Shown: positions 1-10,939 of the stretch, one piece after another
Layout: each line of letters begins with the position of its first letter
Position numbering within the stretch: the stretch's first letter is position 1
Source: Alphaproteobacteria bacterium
GTDB taxonomy: Bacteria; Pseudomonadota; Alphaproteobacteria; Rhizobiales; NORP267
Assembly: GCA_028599125.1 (NCBI GenBank)
Contig: JAQRMX010000056.1
Span: 1-51,282 of the forward strand
Direction of reading: 5' to 3'
Length of the DNA stretch: 51,282 bases
The notes under the pieces: generated by a model
The model's database searches: none
Told to the model about the DNA's origin: nothing
Seen by the model: only the letters and a program-made list of their open reading frames with translations
Made by a program: the position numbers and the translations under genes

Positions 1-483
1 GAACGATAAGCGGGCGTGAATATGCTCTCAAAAGTGAAGGAGACGCTCTCACTTTCCTTAATGATGAGAGGAGTGAGGTTTCTTCTGTTGATGGAACGGG
101 ACTTTTCACGTCAGGGACTACAGCGAATATTGAAAATAAGGGAACGATAAGCGGGCGTGAATATGCTCTCAAAAGTGAAGGAGACGCTCTCACTTTCCTT
201 AATGATGAGGGGAGTGAGATTTCTTCTGCCGATGGAACGGGATTTCTCACGTCAGGGGCTACAGCGAATATTGAAAATAAGGGAACGATAAGCGGGCGTG
301 AATATGCTCTCAAAAGTGAGGGAGCCGATCTTATTTTCAATAATCTTAAAGACAGTGAGGTTTCTTCTTTTGATGGAACGGGACTTCTCACGTCAGGGGA
401 CAAAGCGAGGATTGAGAACATCGGGACGATAAGCGGTCGTGAATATGGTATTATCAGCAGGGAAGCTGATTTCCATTTTAAGA
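1..483 (+). repeat. In-frame 141-bp (47-aa) tandem repeats of the autotransporter passenger
   Basis: Motif 'g(a/g)acgataagcgg(g/t)cgtgaatatg' recurs at 1, 142, 283 and 424, exactly 141 bp apart; the first two copies differ at only a handful of bases; the fourth is more diverged. Confidence 0.95.
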
Positions 484-2036
484 ATTCTGCTGATGGAGTG
501 CTCTCTTCATCCCATGGCTCCGCTCTTTTCCAAAAAAAGAGCGGAGCGGCGTATGTCGTTAATTACGGCAGAATAGAGGGAAAAGAGTCAGCTCTTGTAA
601 CAGAGAATCAAAAAACTTTAATTTTTAGGAATTTCGGTCTTCTTGAATCTGACGGAAGAACATTCGTTTCAAGAGGTGGCTCTCCTGTTTTATTGAATAA
701 AGGAAAGATTTCTACGTCTTCAAAGATTTCAGGTGATTATGCTGTAGGCGGGAAGGAAGGGGGAGTTTTTCATCTCATTAATTCCGGGATAATAAGAGGT
801 TCTGTTGAAAACAATATTCCAGCGATAAAATTATCTGGTGGGGGTACTGATACCCTGGAATTTAAGAAGGAGTTTTCTATTTCCGGAGATATCGTTCTGG
901 ATAACGCAACGAAGATCATTCTTGGTAAGGAGGTGGACTCGTCGTTCCGTCTTGATTTCGGAGGTTCCGGCGTTCTCAATTTTAATGAGAGGGATCTGAA
1001 CTCTTTGTCTGTCCCTGTTTTTTACAGTGCTTCTGAACGAAGGCTTGCCTCCTTTAATCCTACTGCTCTTGTGCTTGAAGGAGATATTCTTGCCTCTGTT
1101 TCTAGCGATGTTTCGTCTCTTATTGCGGCGCACAGTTCTGTACTTTCCTATAATACTGGCAGAAAAAATTTCTGGACGTCTAGTTTCGTTTCCTCAATGA
1201 AACTGGGAGGGGAGCGTAATATTCCCTTTTCCAATCAGGGGTTTGCAGTCGGTTATGAGACAATTTTGTTTCCAAGCCTGTCTTTAGGCATTCTGGCGGG
1301 TTATAATGAAGGACGTTATACAAGCACTTCTAGCTTTAGAAGACGGGAGCTTCCGGGTTATAAAAATGATCTGAGCGGCTTGTTTTTTGCCTTTCATATG
1401 GCACATGAGAAAAGCAGTACGAGCGGCCTTTTTGTGAAGGCGTCTTTTTCTGGTGGAACACTTTCACATGCCGACAAGCGTTTTATGAATTATCACAAGA
1501 TGAAAGAGGGCATGAGTTATGTTATGTCGACTTACAAAAGCCTTTGGATTGCACCTGAGGTGACGTCAGGAGCGCATTTTGATATGGGGTCTTTTGTTCT
1601 AACCCCGTCTATGCGTATCCGCTTTGCCTATCAGTCAGTTGATGGTTACACGGAAAAGGGCAAAGGGAAATCTTCTGCTGTTGTGACATTTTCTCGTCGC
1701 TCTTCCAAAGCCAGTGAGGGCCGTCTTCAGATGGCGCTTACACGAAAAATCATGAATATGTCATCAGTAGTGAGCGCTTATTCCGGGGTTCAGTATGGGA
1801 GCATCGGGACAAATGGGGCCGGTGTGAATTTGTCAATGTTTGACATGAGCAGAAACTTTAAAATACCGGATCAGAAGGATCGTTTTTCAATTTACACGGG
1901 TGCTCTTCTGAACCTTAATTTAGGACGAAATGTCAGCCTAAATGCAGGTTTAGAGTTTGTTTTTGGTGATGTAGAGGTTAAAGAGCTGCAATACAGAGCG
2001 AATTTTGGGCTGTCTATGTTTTTTAAGGAGAGATAA
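1..2036 (+). CDS. Autotransporter outer-membrane beta-barrel protein (5' truncated by window start)
   Basis: Frame of ORF 498..2036 is open back to the window start and encodes GTISGREYALKSEGDALTFLNDE... repeats; C-terminal ~300 aa looks like an autotransporter barrel (amphipathic strands, ending ...ANFGLSMFFKER). Confidence 0.85.
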   Translation, partial: TISGREYALKSEGDALTFLNDERSEVSSVDGTGLFTSGTTANIENKGTISGREYALKSEGDALTFLNDEGSEISSADGTGFLTSGATANIENKGTISGREYALKSEGADLIFNNLKDSEVSSFDGTGLLTSGDKARIENIGTISGREYGIISREADFHFKNSADGVLSSSHGSALFQKKSGAAYVVNYGRIEGKESALVTENQKTLIFRNFGLLESDGRTFVSRGGSPVLLNKGKISTSSKISGDYAVGGKEGGVFHLINSGIIRGSVENNIPAIKLSGGGTDTLEFKKEFSISGDIVLDNATKIILGKEVDSSFRLDFGGSGVLNFNERDLNSLSVPVFYSASERRLASFNPTALVLEGDILASVSSDVSSLIAAHSSVLSYNTGRKNFWTSSFVSSMKLGGERNIPFSNQGFAVGYETILFPSLSLGILAGYNEGRYTSTSSFRRRELPGYKNDLSGLFFAFHMAHEKSSTSGLFVKASFSGGTLSHADKRFMNYHKMKEGMSYVMSTYKSLWIAPEVTSGAHFDMGSFVLTPSMRIRFAYQSVDGYTEKGKGKSSAVVTFSRRSSKASEGRLQMALTRKIMNMSSVVSAYSGVQYGSIGTNGAGVNLSMFDMSRNFKIPDQKDRFSIYTGALLNLNLGRNVSLNAGLEFVFGDVEVKELQYRANFGLSMFFKER

Positions 2037-2736
2037 ATATACTATCTCCTTGCGGAAGACTATCTTCTTCAGTAAAGTATGAAAGTGATATTGTTACAGA
2101 TCATTCATTTTTATTATATAATAACGTTTCGTTCTTGTAATTTATAGTTTTATGTATTTTTCTGATTTCTTTTGTGTAAGATTAGATTTTTATTGTGGTG
2201 ATGTTGTCACGAATTTTTCGTTTTTTTTTAGTTACATCTGGTTCTTCTTCTATTGAGTATGGCATATTTTTATCCTTAATTTCTGTGCTCCTGTTCTTCT
2301 TTCTCAAGGATTATGCTACCGATATCAAGGATTATTTTTTGGCATTAGAGGAAATAATAGACTAATTTTATAAACGATCACTTATATAAAATATCGTACC
2401 GGCATGCTTTCACTAACGGTGTTTTGCAGGGACTGTGTTCTTTGCAGAAATATCTTTTTCATTTTTATTTGTGTACGCAAGCTGAAAGCTTTTCGGGGAA
2501 GAATTCTGATCTGAAATCGGGTGATGAAATTCTCCTTAAGGACAAGACAGGCCGACGTGTAACGTAGGCTTAAAATTTTTTCTAATCGGTGTTACCTTCT
2601 AGAATGTGAGGGAAAATACTCTATACATATGTGCCTCTATAAAATACATTGAGACAGATATTGCTCTTTTGTCCTTTTATTTTTGTTTCCGTAATTAAAG
2701 ATTTTTTAGTATTTCTGCTTCCTTTTTCCTTTTTTT

Positions 2737-2790
2737 CCAGCGAACCTGTGAACAGGACTCTTCGAAGGGTCCTGTTCACAGGTTCGCTGG
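2737..2790. repeat. 54-nt near-perfect palindrome (22-bp arms)
   Basis: ccagcgaacctgtgaacaggac-tcttcgaagg-gtcctgttcacaggttcgctgg; arms are perfect reverse complements. Confidence 0.9.
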
Positions 2791-2899
2791 ATGAGGTCTT
2801 TATCCCGAAGCAAAAAAGCAGTCGTCCCGAGCTTGTTCGTTACATCCTTTTCCTTCCTAAAAAATCAATCATTTCCCCTCTTAGGGATGAACGATTATT

Positions 2900-3780
2900 C
2901 TAGGAGGGAATGATGTTTTGAAAAATACAGGAAGGCTCTTTTCTATTGCAACGGGGCCAGTCTTCGAAGGTAATGCTTTTTATGTTGTATTAATAGGAGA
3001 GAATGTGCTCCTCTTCTTCCACCGTGAGACCTCTATCTTTTCGGAGTTGTGGAAGCGGTAAAGATCTTTAATTCATGCGAAATCATTGGTTCTGTCAAAA
3101 ATGATATTTCCGCAATTAAGCTTTCAGGGAAAAAATATCCTTCCTGATCTTTGGTAAGAGATCATTTATTATAAGTGATATCATCATGAAGGCTTCGGCA
3201 AAAGTTCATTTTGAGGAGAGCCTGTCATTTTCCTGCCGAATGTCTTTCAAAAAGGAGGGAGAGCTTTTTGTTACAGGTGAGGAGCAGATTTTTCTTACTC
3301 CCCTCCTGTTTTTCATAACAAGGCAAAATGTCAGGTAGCGGGCATTGTTCCAGATCTTTTTTCCTGCTTCCTCCAGTGCAGGCGCGTTATGCATATCAAT
3401 CAATATCTCTCTATTCGGAAACAGAAGCGACAGAAAATGCCTGATTCAGTTCGCAGTCTGTCCGTAGCTAAGAGATCCATGCCGGAGAAGCGGTTACAGA
3501 GGGCTGCAGGCTGGTCTTTATATTCTTCATCTTATAGAAAAATGCCCTTCCTTTCACGGTTTATCGGTCAAGAAAAAGAAATCTTAGTTGATACCTGGAT
3601 AAACAGATTGTTTTTTACGTGGTCTAGGGGAGCGATATTGAGGCTTGGTGCTGAGATGGTTTTCGGCGAGAAAATGCCCTGGGACACACGCCGGTCCAGA
3701 ATTTTTCTTTTGATGTGTGCTGAAAAAAAGCAACAGGGAGAATGTGCGGATATGGGAAGAAAGGGGGAGAGTTTGTAACA
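2900..3780 (+). pseudogene. Degenerate autotransporter paralog
   Basis: Frameshifted translations match the intact copy: FNSCEIIGSVKNDISAIKLSG vs LINSGIIRGSVENNIPAIKLSG; ARYAYQSISLYSE vs IRFAYQSVDGYTE; ILRLGAEMVFGEKMPW vs SLNAGLEFVFGDVEVK. Confidence 0.75.
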
Positions 3781-3805
3781 GAAAAATTGCTTGCGCACCG
3801 CTGCA

Positions 3806-4852
3806 TCAAAGGGCGCTGCTCTGCGCACTTGGCGTGCGGGCTGCAACGTCCAGAAGGATCCGTACGATTCCTATTCTGGAAAGCCCATCGCTTCTGCGGC
3901 TCATCTTCATGCCTTCATGCAATTGATTCTGTATTATCTCAAGTTCTTTCTGTTTCCAGCGGGCGCATTGCCGGATCAAAGCTTCCTTGCGCTTGAAAAA
4001 AACGGCAGGTTTCCGGTTTTCCACAACAGAAGTCGCGCTTTTGCCTTTTTCAACCTCACATCGTAATTCATGCAGAAGTTGAAAGTGAGAAATCGCACGC
4101 GTTATGAGATGGGTATGGGGTGTTCCACTTTCTAGGAGAGAGTGAAGCCTTGCGTCTGTGCCAGGAAAATCCCCTAAACCTAGACCATCAAGAAAGGGAT
4201 CCACGTCTCTGGCTGATACATCACTTGTAATGGCTATAATGTCTTCCAGACTGATGGGGGATAACTGTCCTTCTGCGTATAAACAGATTTTTTCAATCTC
4301 CATCCGTGAAACCATACGGTCGGCACCAAGATGACTGAGCAAGAAAAGACGGGCCTCTGACTGAATTTTGAGATTAGCTTTCATGATCGTCTTATCTAGC
4401 ATCTGTTCTAGATCCCGTTTATTATCAGCATAGCAGGCGATCGCAGCCCATTTTTGATGCCGCTCAAATAATGTACGCAAGGCGGCACCAGGAGTGAGAT
4501 TCCCCGTTTCCACAATCAGCAGTGTATCCGGCACCTCCTCTTTCGAGAACGTGCTTAACAGCTTTGTAATCTGGGGAGAGCCAGGGTGTATCCAGACACA
4601 ATTCCGGCCACCGGATAAAGGTCTCGCATAAAGCTCGTCCCTGAGTCGTGCTTCATTTGTGGCGAGGTCGTCGGCGGATAACCTGACCAAAGCGAATGGA
4701 TCATCTACTTTTTCATCGAGAAAGACAGAAATAACCTGTCGTGCGCGTTCGTGCGACAGACCTAAATTGGGGCCGTAAAAAAGGATAGCTCCCGTGTCTG
4801 GGGGAAGCTTTTTAATGAAACGATTGGCGTCATAGGGTTTGATGATGGTCAT
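3806..4852 (-). CDS. holA: DNA polymerase III subunit delta
   Basis: 348-aa ORF, N-term MTIIKPYDANRFIKKLPPDTGAILFYGPNLGLSHERA typical of HolA; adjacent to leuS. Confidence 0.85.
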   Translation of the reverse strand: MTIIKPYDANRFIKKLPPDTGAILFYGPNLGLSHERARQVISVFLDEKVDDPFALVRLSADDLATNEARLRDELYARPLSGGRNCVWIHPGSPQITKLLSTFSKEEVPDTLLIVETGNLTPGAALRTLFERHQKWAAIACYADNKRDLEQMLDKTIMKANLKIQSEARLFLLSHLGADRMVSRMEIEKICLYAEGQLSPISLEDIIAITSDVSARDVDPFLDGLGLGDFPGTDARLHSLLESGTPHTHLITRAISHFQLLHELRCEVEKGKSATSVVENRKPAVFFKRKEALIRQCARWKQKELEIIQNQLHEGMKMSRRSDGLSRIGIVRILLDVAARTPSAQSSAL

Positions 4853-5007
4853 CAGATCATGCTGTCAGGATCAGGGATTCGTTTCTTTCGTATTTTTCTG
4901 TGCAGAAGGAAGGACTGGCGGCAGAGAGGGAAGTATAACAGGTGTGCTCATCCTGTGCAATGATCATAAAGGAGTCTGAAGAATAACGGAGGGGACACAC
5001 GGATACA

Positions 5008-7665
5008 TCATTCATGAGATGATTCTGCTTGGAGAACAATATTGATAATTTTGTCGGGAATCACAATAATTTTGCGTATGGATCTATTTCCGATTGCACG
5101 TTTTACGCCATGCAGTTCTATGGCGGCCTGACCTGTTTCTTCTTCTGTCATATCGCCTGTGAGCACAAGTTCTCCTCGTCGCTTTCCGTTAACTTGTACC
5201 CCAATGGGGACGTGCTCTTCTTTCAGAACAGACGGATCAACCCGAGGCCACGGCCGTGCGGAGAGGAAAGGTTCATTTCCGAGTTGATGCCAGCATTCTT
5301 CAGCCAAATGAGGCATCATGGGTGCAAAACACTGGATCATCAGTTCTGCGGCTTCCCTTAGAGCGCTCGTGAGCTCTGGCGTGAGAGCTTCCTGATCAAC
5401 TATCTTCTGAAGGTCACTGCTGAAATGGTTTGCATATTCGTGAATATGTGCGACAGCCCGGTTGAAATGGAGGGCGTTGAGTTCCGTTTCAACTTTGAAG
5501 ACGAGCTTATGGGCCTCCTGCCGTAGGGTGTCTCCGGCACTGCAAAAGAGGGTGTTCCCGGGTGAGGAAGAAGGAGAGAGGGTGGCAACTTTTTTGATCA
5601 TACGCAAGAGGCGTTGAACAAAACGCCAAGCCCCTTCAATCCCTGCGACGCTCCATTCCACATCACGTTCTGGTGGTGAATCCGACAACATGAACCAGCG
5701 TGCCGTATCGGCCCCGTAAGTGTCTATAATCTCTGAAGGATCAACGGTGTTGTGTCGGGATTTTGACATTTTCTCTACCGGCCCAATGGTTACTATTTCG
5801 CCGGTCTTTGTTAATTTTGCAACTGTTTTTCCTGAATCCGTTGTCCGCGTAATAGCAGACGGGGCGACCCAGTTTCCTTTTGCATCGCGATATGTCTCAT
5901 GCGTTACCATGCCCTGTGTAAAAAGACCCTCAAAGGGTTCTTCTCTTTCCAGATGCTGTGTCAGTTTCATCGCACGGCTGAAAAAACGGGAATAAAGGAG
6001 ATGCAGGATGGCATGTTCGACACCGCCGATATACTGATCGACGGGGAGCCAGGAATCAGCTTTTTGCCGATTGGTCGGGGTATCAGCCTCTGGAGCGGGG
6101 AAACGCGCAAAATACCAGGATGAATCAACGAAGGTATCCATCGTATCAGTTTCCCGTTCCCCGGCTCCTCCGCAAAGGGGGCAGGCCACATGTTTCCATT
6201 CCGGGTGACGGGTAAGAGGATTTCCGACACCGTCAAATGTAACGTCTTCCGGGAGACGGACAGGAAGATCCTGTTTTGGGACAGGCACAATTCCACAATC
6301 CGGGCAGTGTATGAACGGAATCGGGCATCCCCAGTAGCGCTGCCGTGAAATTCCCCAGTCACGCAAACGATAATGAATCTGGCGGCGGGCTTGAGGTTGC
6401 CCGTTAAGAAAGCGAGAGTGGAGGAAATCTGAAACTGTCTTCCGGGCTTCACTGATGGAGAGGCCATCAAGAAAATCTGAATGGAACAAGGTCCCTTCTC
6501 CTTCATAAGCCTTTTCCCCGATGTAAAAGCAGGCGGAATCCTCTCCCGCAGGCAAAATAACGGGGAAAAAAGACAAATTATGAGCGTGAGCAAAATCAAG
6601 GTCTCGCTGATCGTGAGCTGGACACCCGAAAACAGCACCGGAGCCATGATCCATCAAAACAAAATTGGCAACAAAAACAGGAAGATTCTGTTCTTCTTTG
6701 AGGGGATGCTTCACGCGCAAGACTGTTTTGTAGCCTTGTTTTTCTGTTTTTGCTAGCGCGCTAAGGGCTGTTCCTATCCGCTGATGAGCGCTAATGAAGG
6801 CCGCAAGGCCTGTGTCTGTCTCTGTAAGCCTTGCCGCCAGGGGATGATCGGGTGCCAGAGCGACAAAACAGGCGCCGAACAATGTTTCTGCCCTTGTTGA
6901 ATAAACTGTGATGTCCTTGATATCTTCGCCCCCCGGAGGCGTGCTGGTGCTGTCGATTTCAAATCGCAGGGACAGTCCTTCTGATTTTCCGATCCAGTTT
7001 TTTTGCATCTGCCGGACCTTCAATGGCCACCGCAGAAGGCTATCTGTTGAGGACAAAAGATCTTCGGAAAACCGGCTGATTCGGAAAAACCATTGTTCTA
7101 ATTTCCGCTGTTCGACAGGGGCACCAGAGCGCCAGCCGCAGCCCTCGATCACCTGTTCATTGGCAAGAACTGTCTTGTCAACAGGATCCCAATTGACTTT
7201 TGAGGCCTGCCTGTAAACAAGGCCAGCTTTATGAAAATCAAGGAAGAGTTTCTGCTGCTGATGGTAATAAGCCTCATCGCATGTCGCAAATTCGCGTGTC
7301 CAGTCCAGTGAAAGGCCCATTGATTTCAATTGAGATCGCATGCATGCGATATTCTGGCGTGTCCATGTTCCGGGATGAATCTTGTTCTGGATCGCTGCAT
7401 TTTCCGCAGGCATACCGAAGGCATCCCATCCCATCGGGTGTAATACATCAAACCCTTGAGCGCGTTTGAAACGAGCGATAACATCACCCATACAGTAATT
7501 GCGCACATGTCCCATATGAATCCGGCCTGACGGATAGGGGAACATTTCAAGAACGTAATATTTTTGCTTCCGCCCATCTTCTTTTGTCTCAAAGAGCTTG
7601 GCATCTTTCCATGCTTTTTGCCATTTTTTTTCCACCTCACGGGCGGGGTATTTTTCCGTTGTCAT
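5008..7665 (-). CDS. leuS: Leucyl-tRNA synthetase
   Basis: 885 aa; [22 protein letters not shown] (HIGH motif region), [12 protein letters not shown] (KMSKS). Confidence 0.98.
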   Translation of the reverse strand: MTTEKYPAREVEKKWQKAWKDAKLFETKEDGRKQKYYVLEMFPYPSGRIHMGHVRNYCMGDVIARFKRAQGFDVLHPMGWDAFGMPAENAAIQNKIHPGTWTRQNIACMRSQLKSMGLSLDWTREFATCDEAYYHQQQKLFLDFHKAGLVYRQASKVNWDPVDKTVLANEQVIEGCGWRSGAPVEQRKLEQWFFRISRFSEDLLSSTDSLLRWPLKVRQMQKNWIGKSEGLSLRFEIDSTSTPPGGEDIKDITVYSTRAETLFGACFVALAPDHPLAARLTETDTGLAAFISAHQRIGTALSALAKTEKQGYKTVLRVKHPLKEEQNLPVFVANFVLMDHGSGAVFGCPAHDQRDLDFAHAHNLSFFPVILPAGEDSACFYIGEKAYEGEGTLFHSDFLDGLSISEARKTVSDFLHSRFLNGQPQARRQIHYRLRDWGISRQRYWGCPIPFIHCPDCGIVPVPKQDLPVRLPEDVTFDGVGNPLTRHPEWKHVACPLCGGAGERETDTMDTFVDSSWYFARFPAPEADTPTNRQKADSWLPVDQYIGGVEHAILHLLYSRFFSRAMKLTQHLEREEPFEGLFTQGMVTHETYRDAKGNWVAPSAITRTTDSGKTVAKLTKTGEIVTIGPVEKMSKSRHNTVDPSEIIDTYGADTARWFMLSDSPPERDVEWSVAGIEGAWRFVQRLLRMIKKVATLSPSSSPGNTLFCSAGDTLRQEAHKLVFKVETELNALHFNRAVAHIHEYANHFSSDLQKIVDQEALTPELTSALREAAELMIQCFAPMMPHLAEECWHQLGNEPFLSARPWPRVDPSVLKEEHVPIGVQVNGKRRGELVLTGDMTEEETGQAAIELHGVKRAIGNRSIRKIIVIPDKIINIVLQAESSHE

Positions 7666-7790
7666 GCATTTTAATCCGTTTTAATAAGTCTCGTTCATTT
7701 GTTTCTCTTGTTTTGTTTACTCCCTGTACTCTGTCGAGTAAAATTATACTGTGGAGTAAATTCTCATTTTGAGTAATTTTTTCTCTTTCG

Positions 7791-8522
7791 GTGTCACATG
7801 AAGCCTGTCAATGTGTACAGGGAAAGGTAAAATGGAGGAAGAGTCCTTTGAATCTTTCGGTGAAACGGCTCACGGCGTTGCGTGCAGAGATTGGCTTATG
7901 CCGGGAGAGCCTCGATAAATCCTTTGGAGCACTCACTGTTCCTGCATTGATTGCCATTTCAAAGACGGTTTCTGCCGAGGATATTCGTCCTGTCTTAGAG
8001 GCCGGACAGAAAATTTTCGGTGAGAATAGGGTCCAAGAGGCTCAGGGCAAATGGCCCGCTCTCCGAGAGGAATATCCCGATAGTGAATTGCATCTCATTG
8101 GTCACTTGCAGTCCCGGAAAGTTCCTGAAGCCCTCCATCTTTTTGATGTGATACAGACCCTTGACAGAGAGTCTCTTGCCCGCGTCCTGGCAGAAGAGAT
8201 TGCGCGGAGTGCACGGAAGCCTAAATTGTTCGTGCAGGTCAATACTGGCGAGGAACCACAGAAATCAGGCATTTCCCCAAAGGATGTTGCCAATTTCATC
8301 CACTGCTGCCGAATACGTTATCATCTTGAAATTGAGGGTTTGATGTGCCTTCCTCCTCTTAATGAAGAGCCTGCGTTACATTTTGCTTTTTTGGCCAAAC
8401 TTGCAAAAGAAAACGGAATAAAGGGCCTATCTATGGGCATGAGCAGGGATTATCTAAAAGCAATGGCTTACGGGGCAACGCATCTGCGAATCGGCCGTAT
8501 GATTTTTGGAGAAAGGCATTGA
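7791..8522 (+). CDS. YggS family pyridoxal phosphate-dependent protein
   Basis: AISKTVSAEDIRPVLEAGQKIFGENRVQEAQGKW...HLIGHLQSRK...GLSMGMSRDYLKAMAYGATHLRIGRMIFG; true start may be internal. Confidence 0.9.
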   Translation: MSHEACQCVQGKVKWRKSPLNLSVKRLTALRAEIGLCRESLDKSFGALTVPALIAISKTVSAEDIRPVLEAGQKIFGENRVQEAQGKWPALREEYPDSELHLIGHLQSRKVPEALHLFDVIQTLDRESLARVLAEEIARSARKPKLFVQVNTGEEPQKSGISPKDVANFIHCCRIRYHLEIEGLMCLPPLNEEPALHFAFLAKLAKENGIKGLSMGMSRDYLKAMAYGATHLRIGRMIFGERH

Positions 8523-8697
8523 TCTTTCTCATCAGCCACAGGTGAAAGAGCGGGCTGATGATAGAAGGGACCCCGAGGAAAGACGAATGGAAGAAAAAAG
8601 AAAAGTCTATTAATAAAATATTAGTAAAGGGAAAATAGAGTTTCTTTCCCTGTTACATTCTTCCGATTGTCAGGGAGGAAGGAGGGAGCTGCGTAAG

Positions 8698-9231
8698 ATG
8701 GCCTTCTATCCTATCGCCGAATTATCATTGTTTGAAAAGAGTGGAGTAAAGGCAGTGAGTGTTGAAAATGATATGCGGTTGCTGAGTAATTTTGATCTTT
8801 TGAAATGTCTTGTTCCAGACGAAATTAAGCTTCTTGCTTTTACGCTCCAGAAGCGTCACCTTTTGGCAGGAGATGTCCTTTTCAAGAAAGGTGACCCTGC
8901 TTCGGGACCGGTTATCCTTGTATCCGGTCGGCTCCGTGTTTTAAGCGGTAAGGGTGAAACGGACGAAAAAGAAATATCCGGAAGCACAATATTGGAGACC
9001 CCGGGGACGGTGTTAGGCGAGCGAGCGCTGTTTATGGGCGTCATGCGTCCTGCAACTGTCATCGCGTTAAGTGATGTTGAGAGTCTTGAACTCCCACGGC
9101 ATGTTTTTCTTCGCCTCCTTGAAGAATATCCCGAAAAGGTTGGCTGGCTCCGTAATATTTATGCCAACCGCCTTAGCACTCTTATTGAGGAAATCAGGAA
9201 ATCAATCTCTTCTTCTGTTGCCTTTTCATAA
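8698..9231 (+). CDS. Cyclic nucleotide-binding (CNMP) domain protein
   Basis: LAGDVLFKKGDPASGPVILVSGRLRVL...GTVLGERALFMGVMRPATVIALSDVESLELPR; single CNMP domain, no clear C-terminal HTH. Confidence 0.8.
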   Translation: MAFYPIAELSLFEKSGVKAVSVENDMRLLSNFDLLKCLVPDEIKLLAFTLQKRHLLAGDVLFKKGDPASGPVILVSGRLRVLSGKGETDEKEISGSTILETPGTVLGERALFMGVMRPATVIALSDVESLELPRHVFLRLLEEYPEKVGWLRNIYANRLSTLIEEIRKSISSSVAFS

Positions 9232-10161
9232 GGAGCGAGGAGTTTGTCTGTCGCCACGGGTAAGGGTTGCAATAAGAGGGATGTGATCTGAGGGACTCTC
9301 CCATCCCCTTGCATGTTTAATAAGCTTTATTGCGGAAATTGAACCTGCGAGATGGGGGCTGGCCCAGATGTGGTCAAGTCTGCGGCCCCGGTCTGAAAGC
9401 TCCCAATTTTTGGCGCGGTAGCTCCACCAGGTATAAAGCTTTTGTTTCGGTGGGATATGAACGCGCGCTACATCGACCCACCCTTCGGCCATAATGTTAT
9501 TCAGATATGCGCATTCAATCGGCGTGTGGCTGACTACATTTATCAATTGCCTGTGAGACCAGACGTCAGTTTCAAGAGGAGCGACATTAAGGTCACCCAT
9601 GAGAAGGCTGAGCGTCTTGTCCTCCAGTATGGTAGCACCCTTTATCCGTTCCTGCATCTCCTTCAAAAAGGCAAGCTTATGAGCAAATTTCGGGTTTGAA
9701 ACGGGATCAGGGTCATCTCCTCCTGCAGGAACATAGACATTATGCAGGGTGATATCTGACAGTTTGCCTGCTTCGCAACCGAAAACGACTTGAAGATGAC
9801 GTGCGTCATCCTTATTACAAAAGCGCTGAGAGCCTATCTGAGTGAAGGGGAGCCGTGATACGATAGCTACGCCATGATAGCCTTTCTGTCCATTAACAGC
9901 GATGTAGGGATAGCCCATGCGACGCAAGGCTTCTTCGGGAAATTCCTTGTTTTCGCATTTAATTTCCTGTAGACAAAGAACATCAGGGGTCTCTTCTCTG
10001 ACAAAGCGGTTGACGAGGGCTAGGCGCTTGCGGATGGAATTTATATTCCAGGTTGCAATTTTTATGTCTTTCCCGTCTTTTTTTTCTGCAGGGCCCACTT
10101 CTTCCTTTTGCATAGCGCAGGTCCTGTGCCACGCTTTCATTGCAGACTCCGTCATGTGCAT
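9226..10161 (-). CDS. xthA: Exodeoxyribonuclease III
   Basis: KIATWNINSIRKRLALV...PDVLCLQEIKCENKEFP...LMGDLNVAP...RRLDHIWASPHL...SDHIPLIA. Confidence 0.95.
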   Translation of the reverse strand: MHMTESAMKAWHRTCAMQKEEVGPAEKKDGKDIKIATWNINSIRKRLALVNRFVREETPDVLCLQEIKCENKEFPEEALRRMGYPYIAVNGQKGYHGVAIVSRLPFTQIGSQRFCNKDDARHLQVVFGCEAGKLSDITLHNVYVPAGGDDPDPVSNPKFAHKLAFLKEMQERIKGATILEDKTLSLLMGDLNVAPLETDVWSHRQLINVVSHTPIECAYLNNIMAEGWVDVARVHIPPKQKLYTWWSYRAKNWELSDRGRRLDHIWASPHLAGSISAIKLIKHARGWESPSDHIPLIATLTRGDRQTPRSL

Positions 10162-10201
10162 GTCTTCCTCTTTCCTTTTGCTATTTTATAACAGGGAAAG
10201 A

Positions 10202-10933
10202 TCAGCGTTCATTACTGTGATCTACATCAAGGTGTTCCTCAATCCAGAACAGATTTTCTTCCAGAAATATGCCGCTTACCGTATCAAAAAGGCGAACATG
10301 GGTGACAAAATCTTGTGTATCTATCACTCTCCATTCCGATAGGGTGAGATCAGGTTTCCTGAAAACAAGGATCAGACGACCCAGTCTCTCTTCTCCCTTG
10401 AGCTCCAAAAAAATGGAGATTTGATCATCGTTTTCCTGCAAATCAATGATCAAGGTACTTTTCTTAAGATCCACATATTCATCCAGAAGAATATGGAAAG
10501 GGGTGCGTGAGAGAGGGTATTTTTCTGTTCGGTTTTCCTCCCGGTTTTCAATCCCGATCCATTTTCCGTCCGAAATTATGAGGTTGGGATTGGGCGGGGT
10601 ATATTCAAAACGTATCTTGCCGGGGCGCTGAAGGAAAAAAATGCCTCCGGTTTTGCTGCCGTCCGGATTGACTTGTGTAAATCGGCCCTTGAGTGTCGTC
10701 AGGGAATTGAGTTTTGTATTGAGCTTTTGCAAGGTTGCATATTGCGCTTCTGTCAGGGGCATTTGAGCAAGAACCTGTCCTGTTGGCAGGGCGTAACAAA
10801 ACAGAGAAATGATAAAGAGTACGGCCAGATTTGACAGAAAAAGATAGATTTCAGGGTTAAAAACTCCGTTCCTTCTTCGCACGAAGGAGAAAGATGGGGG
10901 CAGAAAAAGGCTCATCATTTTAAATAAAACCAC
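10202..10933 (-). CDS. lolA: Outer-membrane lipoprotein carrier LolA family protein
   Basis: LKGRFTQVNPDGSKTGGIFFLQRPGKIRFEYTPPNPNLIISDGKWIGIENRE; next to ftsK. Confidence 0.85.
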   Translation of the reverse strand: MVLFKMMSLFLPPSFSFVRRRNGVFNPEIYLFLSNLAVLFIISLFCYALPTGQVLAQMPLTEAQYATLQKLNTKLNSLTTLKGRFTQVNPDGSKTGGIFFLQRPGKIRFEYTPPNPNLIISDGKWIGIENREENRTEKYPLSRTPFHILLDEYVDLKKSTLIIDLQENDDQISIFLELKGEERLGRLILVFRKPDLTLSEWRVIDTQDFVTHVRLFDTVSGIFLEENLFWIEEHLDVDHSNER

Positions 10934-10939
10934 CGATTA

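Noticed and set aside
1-483. Regular repeats that could suggest a CRISPR array
   Set aside because: The 141-bp units are in-frame coding repeats without unique spacers.
2737-2790. Rho-independent terminator
   Set aside because: Strong stem, but the T-run lies 5' of it on the + strand (A-run 3' on the minus strand); no U-tract follows on either strand.
5967-6647. 226-aa minus-strand ORF inside leuS
   Set aside because: Overlaps the conserved leuS frame on the same strand; leuS is unambiguous.
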